Of a stretch of DNA of 64,000 bases, positions 50,111 to 60,244 are shown piece by piece. Numbering within the stretch: the first letter of the stretch is position 1; the number at the start of each line of letters is the position of its first letter. The notes below the pieces were generated by a model, which worked only from the letters and a program-made list of their open reading frames with translations, made no database searches and was not told where the DNA came from. This stretch comes from Capnocytophaga canimorsus (GTDB taxonomy: Bacteria; Bacteroidota; Bacteroidia; Flavobacteriales; Flavobacteriaceae), in NCBI RefSeq assembly GCF_002302565.1, contig NZ_CP022382.1:877001-941000 (forward strand). Reading direction: 5' to 3'. The translations under genes and the position numbers were made by a program.

Positions 50111-51619
50111 TTAACGAGAAGCCGACTTTTTTCTTTGCTTTTTTTGAGTGATTTGCTGAAAAAAATCCTTAATACGTTCAAACTGAAAAAGCCCTTTGTC
50201 GGTAGTTACTCGAGTGGTAAGATATATCCCTAAAGGCAACAAAATCAGCGTAGGTATCCAAGGGGCAAACAACGGATTTATAGTTCCGTTTTCCGATACA
50301 TTTTTGGAAAAAAGCCCAATAAAGTAGTAAGACAAAAACAGCACCATTGATGCTACCAGTGGCAACCCTATCCCTCCTTTTCGAATAAAAGCCCCAAGCG
50401 GTGCCGCAACAAAAAACAATACCAAACACGCCATAGTTAGTGCATATTTATCACTCAGGGTTAACAAATGAAGATTTATCATTTTGTTATGGTAATTGAT
50501 ATCATCTGTTTTATAAGTGGTACTTTCTACAAAGTTTTTGTGTTGCATCAGAGCTGTTTCGTACACTTGTAGCTTTCTGCTAGGGTCGATTTTAGCAAAG
50601 ATACTATCCAAAGTGAGCTTTGGGGTTATTTCTTGAGTTTTTTCAACTTTGTTTTGGTCATCAGGCTTGATGTTTTCATCATCAAGTAACAAATCGGGCT
50701 TGGTAGCAAAATCCAACCCTAAAACACCTGTTCTGCGGTATTGACTATTTCCATAGTCAGTAAGATTATCCTTGAAATACGTTTTCAACGAATCCACCGT
50801 GTAGCTTAATTGCCCCACGGTCATCATTTTATAGGTATTGATACCACTTTTTTCATTAAAATCGACTTTATTGAGGTGCGACAAATCCATATTCATCACA
50901 TAACGGTCAAATTTTACTTTAGCGAAAGGATATTTTTGCTGCTGTCTGTAATTAGTGGTATATATATCTTCGTAATACGTTCCATCATAAAGTATTAGCT
51001 GTAAAAAATCGGTATCTTTATCGTTTTTGAGTTCACCTCGTTGAGCATTGATAACCGTACGATTTACCTTGTCGGGTGATTTTTTATGAATGATAACATC
51101 TTCCAAAAATTCGTCATTTTTACCCGATTTCTTTGCTACTCTTATACTTAATTCATCACCAATATCTGAAAAAACACCTTCGGCAATAGCCATTGCAGGC
51201 TTTACTCGGGCAATATTTCGGCGTAAATTAGAAACTTCGGCGTGGGCTACAGGAATCACATTATTGGCTAAGAAAAATGTAAATCCGCTAAGAAAGAGCA
51301 TAAATAAAATTAACGGACGCATTGCTCGAAGCAAAGACACTCCAGAGGCTTTCATTGCTGCAAATTCATAATTTTCCGCAAAAGCTCCGAAAGTCATAAT
51401 GGAAGAAAGCACCACCGTAAGGGGTAAAATAATGGGGATTAACTGCGGAATGTAGTAAAGAATGAATTTTCCGATAATCCACAATTCCAACCCTCTACCT
51501 GCCAATTCATCAATAAAAAGCCAAATGGTATGAAATATAAATATCAGAATAAGTATAAACAATGCTCCAAAAAAATTCTTGAAGAATTGGGTCAGAATGT
51601 ATCGGTCTAAAATTCTCAA
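50111..51619 (-). CDS. LptF/LptG-family lipopolysaccharide export permease
   Basis: A 502-residue protein with the YjgP/YjgQ fold: three N-terminal membrane helices (MRILDRYILTQFFKNFFG start), a large periplasmic jelly-roll domain (residues ~130-390) and three C-terminal helices (LGAFIRKGGIGLP). With LptB and its partner permease it extracts LPS from the inner membrane. The periplasmic part is longer than in E. coli, usual for Bacteroidota. The start is TTG at 51617-51619: an in-frame stop lies two codons upstream, and no ATG is available. The gene is 10 bases after lolA, so the two are probably in one operon. Confidence 0.93.
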   Translation of the reverse strand: MRILDRYILTQFFKNFFGALFILILIFIFHTIWLFIDELAGRGLELWIIGKFILYYIPQLIPIILPLTVVLSSIMTFGAFAENYEFAAMKASGVSLLRAMRPLILFMLFLSGFTFFLANNVIPVAHAEVSNLRRNIARVKPAMAIAEGVFSDIGDELSIRVAKKSGKNDEFLEDVIIHKKSPDKVNRTVINAQRGELKNDKDTDFLQLILYDGTYYEDIYTTNYRQQQKYPFAKVKFDRYVMNMDLSHLNKVDFNEKSGINTYKMMTVGQLSYTVDSLKTYFKDNLTDYGNSQYRRTGVLGLDFATKPDLLLDDENIKPDDQNKVEKTQEITPKLTLDSIFAKIDPSRKLQVYETALMQHKNFVESTTYKTDDINYHNKMINLHLLTLSDKYALTMACLVLFFVAAPLGAFIRKGGIGLPLVASMVLFLSYYFIGLFSKNVSENGTINPLFAPWIPTLILLPLGIYLTTRVTTDKGLFQFERIKDFFQQITQKKQRKKSASR

Positions 51620-51629
51620 AGCTTATCTT

Positions 51630-52271
51630 TTATAGTTCTGAAATATAGTATCCTTCTTTTTTATATTTTGCTTTATCAAATTTGAAAATATTTTCGGAAA
51701 TGGGCTGATTAGTTTTAAAGGCTTGTATAGTAATGGTTGTTTTGGTATTGTTTTTACCTACCTCAATCAAGTTGTAGATATGCTTAGTCTGTACATCAAT
51801 ACCCAATAAAATTTGTTTTACCTCGGAATTGGCTTTAGTCGGCTTAAGCTCCACATACTGAATTTTTCTGCCACGCAAGTTTTGCTCAATATCCCACTTA
51901 TAGGAATATCCTTTTTTGTAGAACGTAAGCATCTGCGAAGGAGTTAAAGCCATTTCATCTTCTTTAGTGGACTCAATAACAACCTCCTCATTTTCAGGAA
52001 CTATAGTATAGGTTTTATCTCCATCGTATATACGTGTTGCTCCTAAATAATTAAGCACGTATTTGTTTTTTGCCATCGTAACATTGCCCTTGGTTTCTTG
52101 ATACACATTTTCAGCGACATTATCTAAATTGTACTTAAAATCAATCACGATATTGTCGTATGATGTTACTTTTTTATAAACCTCATCAAGTAAAGCTTTG
52201 GCTTTTTCACTCTGCTGAGCTTGAGTTAACGTAGTTATAATTAGAGATATTAACAATAGTATCTTTTTCAT
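51630..52271 (-). CDS. lolA: outer-membrane lipoprotein carrier LolA
   Basis: A 213-residue periplasmic protein (signal peptide ending LTQAQ) that shuttles lipoproteins to the outer membrane. It has the half-barrel pattern KALLDEVYKKVTSYDNIVIDF ... KGNVTMAKNKYVLNY ... EMALTPSQMLTFYKKGYSY. Its place between ftsK and an LPS permease is the common arrangement in Flavobacteriaceae. Bacteroidota usually lack LolB, so how lipoproteins are accepted at the outer membrane remains open. The gap to ftsK is 66 bases. Confidence 0.93.
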   Translation of the reverse strand: MKKILLLISLIITTLTQAQQSEKAKALLDEVYKKVTSYDNIVIDFKYNLDNVAENVYQETKGNVTMAKNKYVLNYLGATRIYDGDKTYTIVPENEEVVIESTKEDEMALTPSQMLTFYKKGYSYKWDIEQNLRGRKIQYVELKPTKANSEVKQILLGIDVQTKHIYNLIEVGKNNTKTTITIQAFKTNQPISENIFKFDKAKYKKEGYYISEL

Positions 52272-52337
52272 ATTGATTCGTTTTTATAAAATATTTTTAT
52301 TTTCTGCCTTTATTAAAGCAATAACTATTCCAATTTT

Positions 52338-54728
52338 TTATTGATTGTTTAATAATCGATCTAAAGTAGCTATATCCGACACAAGTACCTGCCTTGCTTT
52401 ACTGCCCTCAAACGGACCTACAATACCGGCTGCCTCCATTTGGTCAATAAGCCTTCCTGCTCTATTGTACCCCAATTTAAGTTTCCGTTGCAATAACGAT
52501 GCCGAACCTTGTTGAGCATTGACGATGATTTCAGCAGCCTCACGGAAGAGCGCATCTCTTTCAGAAGGGTCAAAATCTAAGTCCATTGACTCGCCTTCGC
52601 TTCCTACATATTCAGGCAATAAGTAAGCATCAGGGTAGGCTTTTTGAGCGCCAATATAATCGGTGATACGCATAATTTCAGGGGTATCCACAAAAGCACA
52701 TTGAATACGAACTGCTTCATTTCCTTGAGTATAAAGCATATCACCGCGTCCGATGAGTTGATCGGCTCCTTGCGCATCTAGAATTGTCCTGGAGTCAATT
52801 TTAGAAGTTACTCGAAAGGCAACACGCGCTGGAAAGTTTGCTTTAATAATCCCTGTAATTACGTTTACTGACGGACGTTGCGTGGCTATAATCAAATGAA
52901 TACCAATAGCTCGTGCTAATTGTGCCAAACGAGCGATGGGCATTTCTACTTCCTTCCCTGCTGTCATAATTAAATCAGCAAACTCATCTACCACAAGTAC
53001 GATATAAGGCAAAAATCGATGTCCCTCATTAGGGTTTAACTGACGCGCCTTAAACTTGGTGTTGTATTCCTTAATATTGCGGACAAAAGCATTTTTGAGT
53101 AACTCATACCGATTGTCCATTTCGATACAGAGTGAATTTAAGGTATTGATAACTTTGGTATTGTCAGTAATTATAGCCTCTTCACTATCAGGAAGTTTTG
53201 CCAAATAATGCCTTTCAATCTTATTAAAAAGAGTGAGTTCTACCTTTTTAGGGTCAACCAATACAAACTTAACTTCGGCAGGATGTTTTTTATACAAGAG
53301 AGAAGTAAGTACTACATTGAGCCCCACCGATTTCCCCTGCCCTGTTGCCCCTGCCATAAGTAGGTGCGGCATTTTGGCTAAATCTACCACATAAGTCTCA
53401 TTACTAATGGTTTTTCCTAAAGCAATAGGTAAATCCATTTCAGCTTTTTGAAACTTGGGTGAGGCAATCATTGTACGCATATAAACGGCATTGGGTTTTT
53501 TATTGGGCACCTCAATTCCGATAGTTCCTTTACCTGGTATTGGAGCAATGATACGTATGCCAAGAGCTGCTAACGACAATGCAATATCATCTTCCAAGTT
53601 TTTAATTTTAGAGATGCGAACCCCAGCCGCTGGTACTATTTCATAAAGAGTCACCGTAGGTCCAATGGTTGCCTTAATTTGTGAAATATCTATTTTATAA
53701 TGCTTTAGCGTTTGAACAATGGTATTTTTGTTCTCTTCCAACTCTTCTTGATTGATTACGATGCCTACTTCTTTAGGTTCATTGAGTAACTCTATGCTCG
53801 GAAATCTATAAGAACTCAAATCAAGGGTAGGGTCATACTCTCCGAAATTTTCAACCAATTTTTGCGCCAGAACCTCTGGGTCAATTTCTTCTTCTTTTTG
53901 TTTTTCTACCTGAAATTCAACAATTTCTTCAACATCTTCAGAAATTGGATTGGTAATTTGAAAATTTTCATCAGGCAAATCTTGTGCTTCTTCTTTATCT
54001 TCTTGCAAATGCGGAATCTCAGTTCTATGAGTAAACACATCAACACGAGGTGGATTTGCCTCTTTTATAACGATATCTTCATCTTCCTTAGAGGAAACGT
54101 TTTCAGCGGAGGATTTATTTTGTATTTGTTGCTTGGCGTTACGCAATTTACTGGTGATTTTATCCCAAATTTGAGCAACTTTTTCAGGGGTTAACTCAGC
54201 GTTAAACACCAAAAAAATAAATAAAGTAAAAAGCGAAAGTAACATTGTTCCGACAACTCCCAAATAATCTTGCAAAAAACGATTGATTTCAAAGCCCGAC
54301 ACGCCCCCTAAAATAGCGTTTTTAGAGTGAAGAAAACCGAAATTCACGGAAATATAAATCATCCAAAGCGTCCCCCAAAACCATTTGTTAATCAACGGTT
54401 TTCTCAAATTAAAAATAAATTTAAGCCCCGTGAGAGCCAGCAGAGAAACAGGAATAAACATTGCTAATCCGAAACCCTTATACACAAAAGTATGCCCCAA
54501 AAAAGCCCCAATTTTACTCATCCAATTTTGTGCCGATACGTTTCGGTCACCCAAAGTATTCCATATACTTTGGTCTGCCTGCCAAGTAAAAAAATATGAC
54601 ACAAACGCTACGGTCAAAACCACAGCCAAAAACAACAACAACATCCCCAAAACAAGTCGTCGTTGTTTGGATTTATTCTCGCTATTTTCTGTTTTTTTAG
54701 GAGTGGTTTTCTGTTTTTTGGAAGCCAT
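52338..54728 (-). CDS. ftsK: DNA translocase FtsK
   Basis: A 796-residue protein with four N-terminal membrane helices (within residues ~25-175), an acidic linker (residues ~200-300) and the RecA-like motor: alpha/beta core, Walker A GATGQGKSV near residue 458, Walker B IVLVVDEFADL near 580, then the gamma winged helix at the C-terminus (SLLQRKLKLGYNRAGRLIDQM), which reads KOPS-like sites. It moves DNA at the septum and activates XerCD at dif. It has its own ideal promoter and is followed by lolA and lptF/G. Confidence 0.97.
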   Translation of the reverse strand: MASKKQKTTPKKTENSENKSKQRRLVLGMLLLFLAVVLTVAFVSYFFTWQADQSIWNTLGDRNVSAQNWMSKIGAFLGHTFVYKGFGLAMFIPVSLLALTGLKFIFNLRKPLINKWFWGTLWMIYISVNFGFLHSKNAILGGVSGFEINRFLQDYLGVVGTMLLSLFTLFIFLVFNAELTPEKVAQIWDKITSKLRNAKQQIQNKSSAENVSSKEDEDIVIKEANPPRVDVFTHRTEIPHLQEDKEEAQDLPDENFQITNPISEDVEEIVEFQVEKQKEEEIDPEVLAQKLVENFGEYDPTLDLSSYRFPSIELLNEPKEVGIVINQEELEENKNTIVQTLKHYKIDISQIKATIGPTVTLYEIVPAAGVRISKIKNLEDDIALSLAALGIRIIAPIPGKGTIGIEVPNKKPNAVYMRTMIASPKFQKAEMDLPIALGKTISNETYVVDLAKMPHLLMAGATGQGKSVGLNVVLTSLLYKKHPAEVKFVLVDPKKVELTLFNKIERHYLAKLPDSEEAIITDNTKVINTLNSLCIEMDNRYELLKNAFVRNIKEYNTKFKARQLNPNEGHRFLPYIVLVVDEFADLIMTAGKEVEMPIARLAQLARAIGIHLIIATQRPSVNVITGIIKANFPARVAFRVTSKIDSRTILDAQGADQLIGRGDMLYTQGNEAVRIQCAFVDTPEIMRITDYIGAQKAYPDAYLLPEYVGSEGESMDLDFDPSERDALFREAAEIIVNAQQGSASLLQRKLKLGYNRAGRLIDQMEAAGIVGPFEGSKARQVLVSDIATLDRLLNNQ

Positions 54729-54762
54729 TTTATTGAACCTTTTGGTATATCGTACTAAGGAG

Positions 54763-54794
54763 CAAATGTATTTATTTTTTACAGAATTGCCAAA
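54763..54794 (-). promoter_or_regulatory. ftsK promoter (TTTG-N20-TACATTTG)
   Basis: On the minus strand TTTG (54791-54794) and TACATTTG (54763-54770) are 20 bases apart; the ATG at 54728 follows 35 bases after the box. Confidence 0.8.
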
Positions 54795-54987
54795 TAGGGT
54801 AAGGCAAACGTTTTTTAAAGTATTACCTCCTTATTTTCGATTTTTTTACGTATTTTATTTCAAAAGAATAAGTGTTTAAGGTATCATTGAGCGTGTCATT
54901 ACCAACAAATGATTAAAAAAAATGTTATATTATTGTTATGTATTTAAAAAAAGAATGCTAAAAAGCCCCATTTTAAAGGTTTTTTAT

Positions 54988-54995
54988 TACCTTTG
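54988..54995 (+). promoter_or_regulatory. -7 box for the mrp operon
   Basis: TACCTTTG fits TAnnTTTG, 69 bases before the ATG at 55064. It ends on the first base of the GTG that opens the longer frame (54995), which is therefore not translated. The -33 region lacks a TTG. Confidence 0.6.
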
Positions 54996-55063
54996 TGAGC
55001 GACTTTTTCATTAAAAAGAGACCCATAAATTCATTTTTTAAGCTAAAAAATAGGCATACCAAT

Positions 55064-57373
55064 ATGTTAATTGCAATTCTATCAGGACTTATATTTTCAT
55101 CTTCCCTGTTAATATTCGGAAATTTCATTAAGAAAAAAGGAGCTCTTCTGCCCTTTTTACTACCTTTGGGGCTATTTATTTATTTTCTGAGTTTTATCCC
55201 ACAAATAAGTAATGGAGCAATCATTTATCAAAGACAATCGTGGGTTCCTGCCTTTGGAGTAGATTTGAGTTTCACTCTTGACGGGCTTTCCTTACTTTTC
55301 TCGTTAATGATTACTGGCATTGGGGCTTTGGTTTTTCTTTACACCTCATCATATTTAAAGAATCATCAGTTTTTAGATAGATTTTATGGATACTTAGGCG
55401 TTTTTATGGCTGCGATGCTGGGTGTGGTTCTTTCTGATAATTTGATAACGATGTTTATCTTTTGGGAGATTACAAGTATCAGTTCTTTCTTCTTAATTGG
55501 TTTTAATAATGACCAAAAATCCTCCCGAAAATCTGCCATTACAGCGCTATCGGTAACTGGTATTGGAGGCTTACTCCTTTTTGCTGGTATCGTAATTATG
55601 GGGCAAATTGCAGGAAGTTACAGCTTTGCCGAGATTCTTGCCTCGAAAGAGATAATACGCGAAAATATTTGGTATAGCCTTATTGTGGTTTTATTTTTCT
55701 TGGCTGCTTTTACTAAATCGGCACAATTCCCGTTTCATTTTTGGTTACCTGGCGCGATGAAAGCCCCAACACCAGTTTCTACCTATTTGCACTCAGCAAC
55801 TATGGTAAAGGCAGGAATTTATCTGCTTTTAAGAATGACTCCTGTTTTGGGCGAAACTTCTCTTTGGAATCATTCTCTTATTATTATCGGTGGAATTACA
55901 ATGCTTTACGCAGCTATACATACGCTATTTCGCACCGATTTAAAAGGAATTTTAGCCTATTCGACCATATCGGCATTAGGAATTTTAACTTTCTTGATAG
56001 GTTTAGGTACTCAACAAGCACTATTAGCAGCAACACTATTCATCTTGGTACACGCCACTTACAAAGCAACCCTATTCTTGGTTACTGGAATTATCGACCA
56101 CGAAACCGGAACCCGCGATGTAACGATACTTTCAGGCTTACGAAAAGTGCTGATGCCTGTAGCGATTGCTGGGCTATTGGCAGCTATTTCCAATGCAGGA
56201 ATTCCGCCATCTTTCGGCTTTTTAGGAAAAGATTTGGTTTATGAAGCCACACTTAATGCACCTTATATTCCTACAATACTTACTATTTTGGCAGTGGTTA
56301 CCAACCTATTGCTTTTATACGCCGGATTTGTCGCTGGTATTAAACCTTTTGCTGGAAAATTACCCACATCTTTTGCAAAAGTGCATCTGCCTAGCCCCAC
56401 AATGTGGATTCCGCCCCTGATTTTATCCGCACTATGTTTAGTTTTTGGACTATTCCCTTTCCTTTTGGAAGGTACCATAGCTATACCTACTCTAAAAACA
56501 TTGGGAAAAGACTCGGAAATTCATTTGGCACTTTGGCACGGATTTAATTTGGTATTGCTTTTGAGTGCTTTAACCATAGGCTTAGGGCTTACTGTGTATT
56601 ACTTTATAAAACCTACTCAAAACAAAGAGATTTTTATTGGAAAATTTGAAAAGATTTCGCCTCAAAGTATCATTGAAAAAGCAAGTAAAGCCTTTGGTGG
56701 GCTTTCTACAAAATTAACATTATTGTTACAAAACGGATTTTTACGCCGTTACGTATTTTTTATGATTTTGGCAGCGACGCTTTTGCTTGGGTACGCGTCT
56801 TTAACACGTCTTTCTTTCCGATTTTCTGAAATCAATTTCAATGAAATTACCTTATATGAAGTTATCTTTTTAACGATGATGGTTATCGGGATTGGGTTTA
56901 CCGTATTTTCAAAATCGCGTTTGGTAGCTTTGGTTGCAATGAGTGTTATTGGTTTTTCTATTTGTATGACCTTTATGATTTACAGCGCACCTGACCTAGC
57001 GATGACCCAATTCTCTATCGACACCTTAACAGTAGTTTTATTTGTATTGGTATTGTATAAATTGCCTCCGTATCTGAAAATTTTCAATTACAAACGAAGT
57101 ATCATTCAAGGTGTTTTATCTTTAGCCTTTGGTGGAGTAATTACCTTAATTGCTTTGGAGGCATTGACCACTCCTAAAAACACCGAAGTAACTAATTTCT
57201 ATGCTGAAAATTCTTATTTATTAGCTCACGGAAAAAATATCGTTAATGTTATTTTGGTGGATTTCCGTGGTGCTGATACGCTTATGGAAATATCAGTGCT
57301 GAGCATCGCAGCTATTGGAGTATTTGGGCTATTAAAACTTCGCTTGAAAGAAAGAGAACGCCATAAAGCATAA
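55064..57373 (+). CDS. mrpA: Mrp-type cation/proton antiporter subunit A
   Basis: A 769-residue membrane protein with about 20 helices. The first ~480 residues are NuoL-like, with the proton-channel motifs MFIFWEITSISSFFLIGF and FPFHFWLPGAMKAPTPVSTYLHSATMVKAG. The C-terminal part carries MTQFSIDTLTVVLFVLVLYKLP, the MnhB/DUF4040-like domain typical of full-length MrpA. The complex exchanges sodium for protons and is related to respiratory complex I. Start set at the ATG at 55064 because a -7 box covers the earlier GTG. First gene of a seven-subunit operon. Confidence 0.95.
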   Translation: MLIAILSGLIFSSSLLIFGNFIKKKGALLPFLLPLGLFIYFLSFIPQISNGAIIYQRQSWVPAFGVDLSFTLDGLSLLFSLMITGIGALVFLYTSSYLKNHQFLDRFYGYLGVFMAAMLGVVLSDNLITMFIFWEITSISSFFLIGFNNDQKSSRKSAITALSVTGIGGLLLFAGIVIMGQIAGSYSFAEILASKEIIRENIWYSLIVVLFFLAAFTKSAQFPFHFWLPGAMKAPTPVSTYLHSATMVKAGIYLLLRMTPVLGETSLWNHSLIIIGGITMLYAAIHTLFRTDLKGILAYSTISALGILTFLIGLGTQQALLAATLFILVHATYKATLFLVTGIIDHETGTRDVTILSGLRKVLMPVAIAGLLAAISNAGIPPSFGFLGKDLVYEATLNAPYIPTILTILAVVTNLLLLYAGFVAGIKPFAGKLPTSFAKVHLPSPTMWIPPLILSALCLVFGLFPFLLEGTIAIPTLKTLGKDSEIHLALWHGFNLVLLLSALTIGLGLTVYYFIKPTQNKEIFIGKFEKISPQSIIEKASKAFGGLSTKLTLLLQNGFLRRYVFFMILAATLLLGYASLTRLSFRFSEINFNEITLYEVIFLTMMVIGIGFTVFSKSRLVALVAMSVIGFSICMTFMIYSAPDLAMTQFSIDTLTVVLFVLVLYKLPPYLKIFNYKRSIIQGVLSLAFGGVITLIALEALTTPKNTEVTNFYAENSYLLAHGKNIVNVILVDFRGADTLMEISVLSIAAIGVFGLLKLRLKERERHKA

Positions 57374-57402
57374 CAAATTTTAAACAATTTAATTATAAAC
57401 AA

Positions 57403-57816
57403 ATGAAAACCATTATATTAAAAACAGCATCTCAGTATCTGTTACCTTTATTGCTATTGTTTTCAATATTTATTCTGCTTCGTGGACATTACCTGCCTGG
57501 TGGCGGATTTGTTGGCGGGCTGGTGGCTTCCATTGCTTTTGTATTGTATTCAATTGCTAACGGATTAGATAATACCAAGCGCCTGTTGCGCATCCACCCT
57601 GGTTTTTTAATGCCTTTCGGATTGCTATTGGCTTTGGCAAGCGGACTATTACCCGCCCTATTGGAAAATCTACCTTTTATGACTGCCCTTTGGCTTGAAC
57701 AACCCATTCCTGCTTTAGGTGCCGTAGGTACGCCTCTATTTTTTGATATCGGGGTGTATTTAGTAGTATTGGGTGTAACCTTAACCATTATTTTCACCAT
57801 AACCGAATCAGCGTGA
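57403..57816 (+). CDS. mrpB: Mrp-type antiporter subunit B
   Basis: A 137-residue, four-helix membrane subunit with the MnhB signature LRGHYLPGGGFVGGLVASIAF and GTPLFFDIGVYLVVLGV. It is needed for the Mrp complex, located beside subunit A. It begins 29 bases after mrpA. Its stop codon overlaps the GTG start of an inserted GRAM-like gene by four bases (GTGA), which points to coupled translation. Confidence 0.95.
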   Translation: MKTIILKTASQYLLPLLLLFSIFILLRGHYLPGGGFVGGLVASIAFVLYSIANGLDNTKRLLRIHPGFLMPFGLLLALASGLLPALLENLPFMTALWLEQPIPALGAVGTPLFFDIGVYLVVLGVTLTIIFTITESA

Positions 57817-58349
57817 CACAAAATAGCTCCTTTTCAAAACAAATCGTCCCGACCAATTACGGTGAATTGGCACTCATCACCTTATTGATGTTTGTGGTAA
57901 CCACTTGCCTTTTTTGGGTATTTGAGTACGATTTTGATGAGCAAAATCCCCCTCTTTGGAATAGGGCAACCAAGCGAGCTTTTTTCATAAGTTTTGCTTA
58001 CGTCATTTTTTTCCATTTCAGAAGAAAAAATTCTGAAAAAGTAATTTTTAAATCGGCTGAGGGTGAAGTTATTTTACAGGAAGGATTTGCTCAGTACAGT
58101 GAAAAATGGTATCGTTCGCTAAGCGGGAAACTGTTTTTAACCGACAAGCGTATGGTTTTTAAAAGCAACAAATCATCAGAGATAAGCATCCGATTAGAAG
58201 AAATAGAACACATTCATTACAATTACCTTTTAGGCTTTATTCCTAACGGGATTAAAATCAGCACAAAAGATGCAAATTATGTTTTTTCACCAGACAATCA
58301 GGATTTTTGGAGAAACACCTTGGAAACGAATTCAAAATTAAAAAACTAA
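57813..58349 (+). CDS. GRAM/PH-like membrane protein inserted in the mrp operon
   Basis: A 178-residue protein not found in standard mrp operons. Residues ~15-75 contain two membrane helices ([18 protein letters not shown] and [12 protein letters not shown]), and the C-terminal ~105 residues fit a GRAM or bacterial PH-like domain ([35 protein letters not shown]). It starts at GTG, overlapping the mrpB stop by four bases, and is followed 16 bases later by mrpC. Such domains bind lipids or proteins at membranes; here it may be a regulator or accessory subunit of the antiporter. Function inferred from position only. Confidence 0.75.
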   Translation: MTQNSSFSKQIVPTNYGELALITLLMFVVTTCLFWVFEYDFDEQNPPLWNRATKRAFFISFAYVIFFHFRRKNSEKVIFKSAEGEVILQEGFAQYSEKWYRSLSGKLFLTDKRMVFKSNKSSEISIRLEEIEHIHYNYLLGFIPNGIKISTKDANYVFSPDNQDFWRNTLETNSKLKN

Positions 58350-58365
58350 AATAGTAAGAATTAGT

Positions 58366-58719
58366 ATGGAATTTATTTTAGCCATCATCATCGGGCTTTT
58401 TTACGCCGCAGGGGTTTACCTGATGATGCGTCGTAGCTTGGTAAAACTCATCATCGGGCTAATTATGATAGGTAACGGCGCCAATTTGCTCATTTTTTTA
58501 CTTGGGCGAATCGTAAAAGGCGCTCCACCCATTATCCCCTCCGATGCCAAAATTTTGGAAGGCATTTTTGCTGACCCTGTGCCTCAGGCGCTCATTTTAA
58601 CTGCCATTGTAATTAGCTTCGGGCTTCAGTCTTTTGCTATTATACTCATACGCCGAGCTTATAAGGTGGTGAAAACCGATGATTTAGATGAAATGAACTC
58701 AACAGATGAATTTGCATAA
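58366..58719 (+). CDS. mrpC: Mrp-type antiporter subunit C
   Basis: A 117-residue, three-helix NuoK-like subunit ([32 protein letters not shown] ending with [27 protein letters not shown]). It forms the middle of the antiporter with A and D. The next start (mrpD) is four bases after its stop. Typical length. Confidence 0.95.
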   Translation: MEFILAIIIGLFYAAGVYLMMRRSLVKLIIGLIMIGNGANLLIFLLGRIVKGAPPIIPSDAKILEGIFADPVPQALILTAIVISFGLQSFAIILIRRAYKVVKTDDLDEMNSTDEFA

Positions 58720-58723
58720 GTAG

Positions 58724-60241
58724 ATGGAAAATATTGTTTTATACCCCATATTGGCTCAGTTTGCCACCAGCATTATTTTAATGTTTTTATGGCGCAATGT
58801 GAAGCTACAGAAAGTGGTTAGCGTAGCGGCCAGTTTTGTGATTTTAGGCATCGCTATTTGGTTGTTTTGGACGGTTTATAATCAAGGATTTCAGTCCGTT
58901 CAGTCAGGAAAATGGGAGGCTCCTTTCGGAATTACTTTTGTTGCCGATACACTATCGGCCACCTTAGTACTCCTTACTGCCATTGCTGGATTAGCCGTGT
59001 CGGCATACTCAACAGCTACTATTATTTTCGCCCGATTGCGGTTCGGTTTTTTACCTATTTTCCACTTTTTACTACTGGGGCTGAATGGTGCTTTTCTCAC
59101 AGGTGATATCTTTAACCTTTATGTTTGGTTTGAAATTATCATTATCAGCTCTTTTGTATTGCTTACCTTAGGAGGAGAAAAAGCACAGCTTGAAGGCGCA
59201 GTTAAATATTTCACACTAAATATATTAGCATCTGTATTCTTTTTAACCGCTTTGGCTGTGCTCTACGGTATCACCGGAACGCTGAATATGGCAGATTTAC
59301 ACGCCAAAATGGCTGCCGTTGAAAATCGAGGATTAGTACAAATTACGGCTTTGCTATTTTTAATCGGTTTCGGAACTAAGGCAGCTATTTTTCCGTTTTA
59401 TTTTTGGCTACCTGCCTCCTATCATACCCCACCCGATGCTGTCTCCGCAATTTTCGGAGGGTTATTAACCAAAGTAGGCGTATATGCACTCATTCGGGTA
59501 TTTACACTTATTTTCATAGGCGAAACATTTGTCAGTGAAGTGATTATGGGGCTTTCTGTGCTTACCTTACTCATTGGAGGTATGGGAGCTTTGGTGCAAA
59601 ATAACATTGTAAAGGTTTTTGCCTATCTGATTATTTGTCATATCGGTTTTATGCTTTTAGGGATTGGTATCGGAGGTGAAAAAGCGCTCTCTGGGGTGAT
59701 TTACTATTTAATCCACGATATCACGGTAAAAACAAATCTGTTTTTAATTGCAGGTTTAATTTACAAAATATCAGGTACACACAGTATGCGTAACTTAGGA
59801 AATATTTACAAACAATACCCTAAATTATCCTTACTGATTATTATTTCATTATTCTCGGTGGTCGGAATTCCGCCATTCTCTGGTTTTTGGCCTAAAATAT
59901 CCTTAATTAACGCCTCTTTCGGATTGGAAGGTTATCAGGGAATTGTTATGATTGCTGCTATTATATTTGCTTCGTTCATCACGCTTGTGGTAGTTGCTAA
60001 ACTTTGGGCTCGGGTATTTTGGAAAGATGCTTTGGAGTTGCCCAACTTGAAAAATTATACTTACTTCAATGATTTGATTTTTGAAAAAAAGATGGAAATT
60101 GTGGTACCTATCATTTTCCTAACCATAATATCTCTTTATATCGGATTCGGTGCTGAAAACATACAACGTCTTTCGCAAAAAATCGCCTACGAACTGATGT
60201 CAAACACTGAATACATCAACACTGTTTTAAAACTAAAATAG
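58724..60241 (+). CDS. mrpD: Mrp-type antiporter subunit D
   Basis: A 505-residue NuoN/NuoM-like proton-channel subunit with about 14 helices. Signature segments are FNLYVWFEIIIISSFVLLTLGGEKAQLEGA, AAIFPFYFWLPASYHTPPDAVSAIFGGLLTKVG and SVVGIPPFSGFWPK. The channel glutamate and lysine positions look intact. Four bases after mrpC and four before mrpE. Length is normal. Confidence 0.96.
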   Translation: MENIVLYPILAQFATSIILMFLWRNVKLQKVVSVAASFVILGIAIWLFWTVYNQGFQSVQSGKWEAPFGITFVADTLSATLVLLTAIAGLAVSAYSTATIIFARLRFGFLPIFHFLLLGLNGAFLTGDIFNLYVWFEIIIISSFVLLTLGGEKAQLEGAVKYFTLNILASVFFLTALAVLYGITGTLNMADLHAKMAAVENRGLVQITALLFLIGFGTKAAIFPFYFWLPASYHTPPDAVSAIFGGLLTKVGVYALIRVFTLIFIGETFVSEVIMGLSVLTLLIGGMGALVQNNIVKVFAYLIICHIGFMLLGIGIGGEKALSGVIYYLIHDITVKTNLFLIAGLIYKISGTHSMRNLGNIYKQYPKLSLLIIISLFSVVGIPPFSGFWPKISLINASFGLEGYQGIVMIAAIIFASFITLVVVAKLWARVFWKDALELPNLKNYTYFNDLIFEKKMEIVVPIIFLTIISLYIGFGAENIQRLSQKIAYELMSNTEYINTVLKLK

Positions 60242-60244
60242 ACT

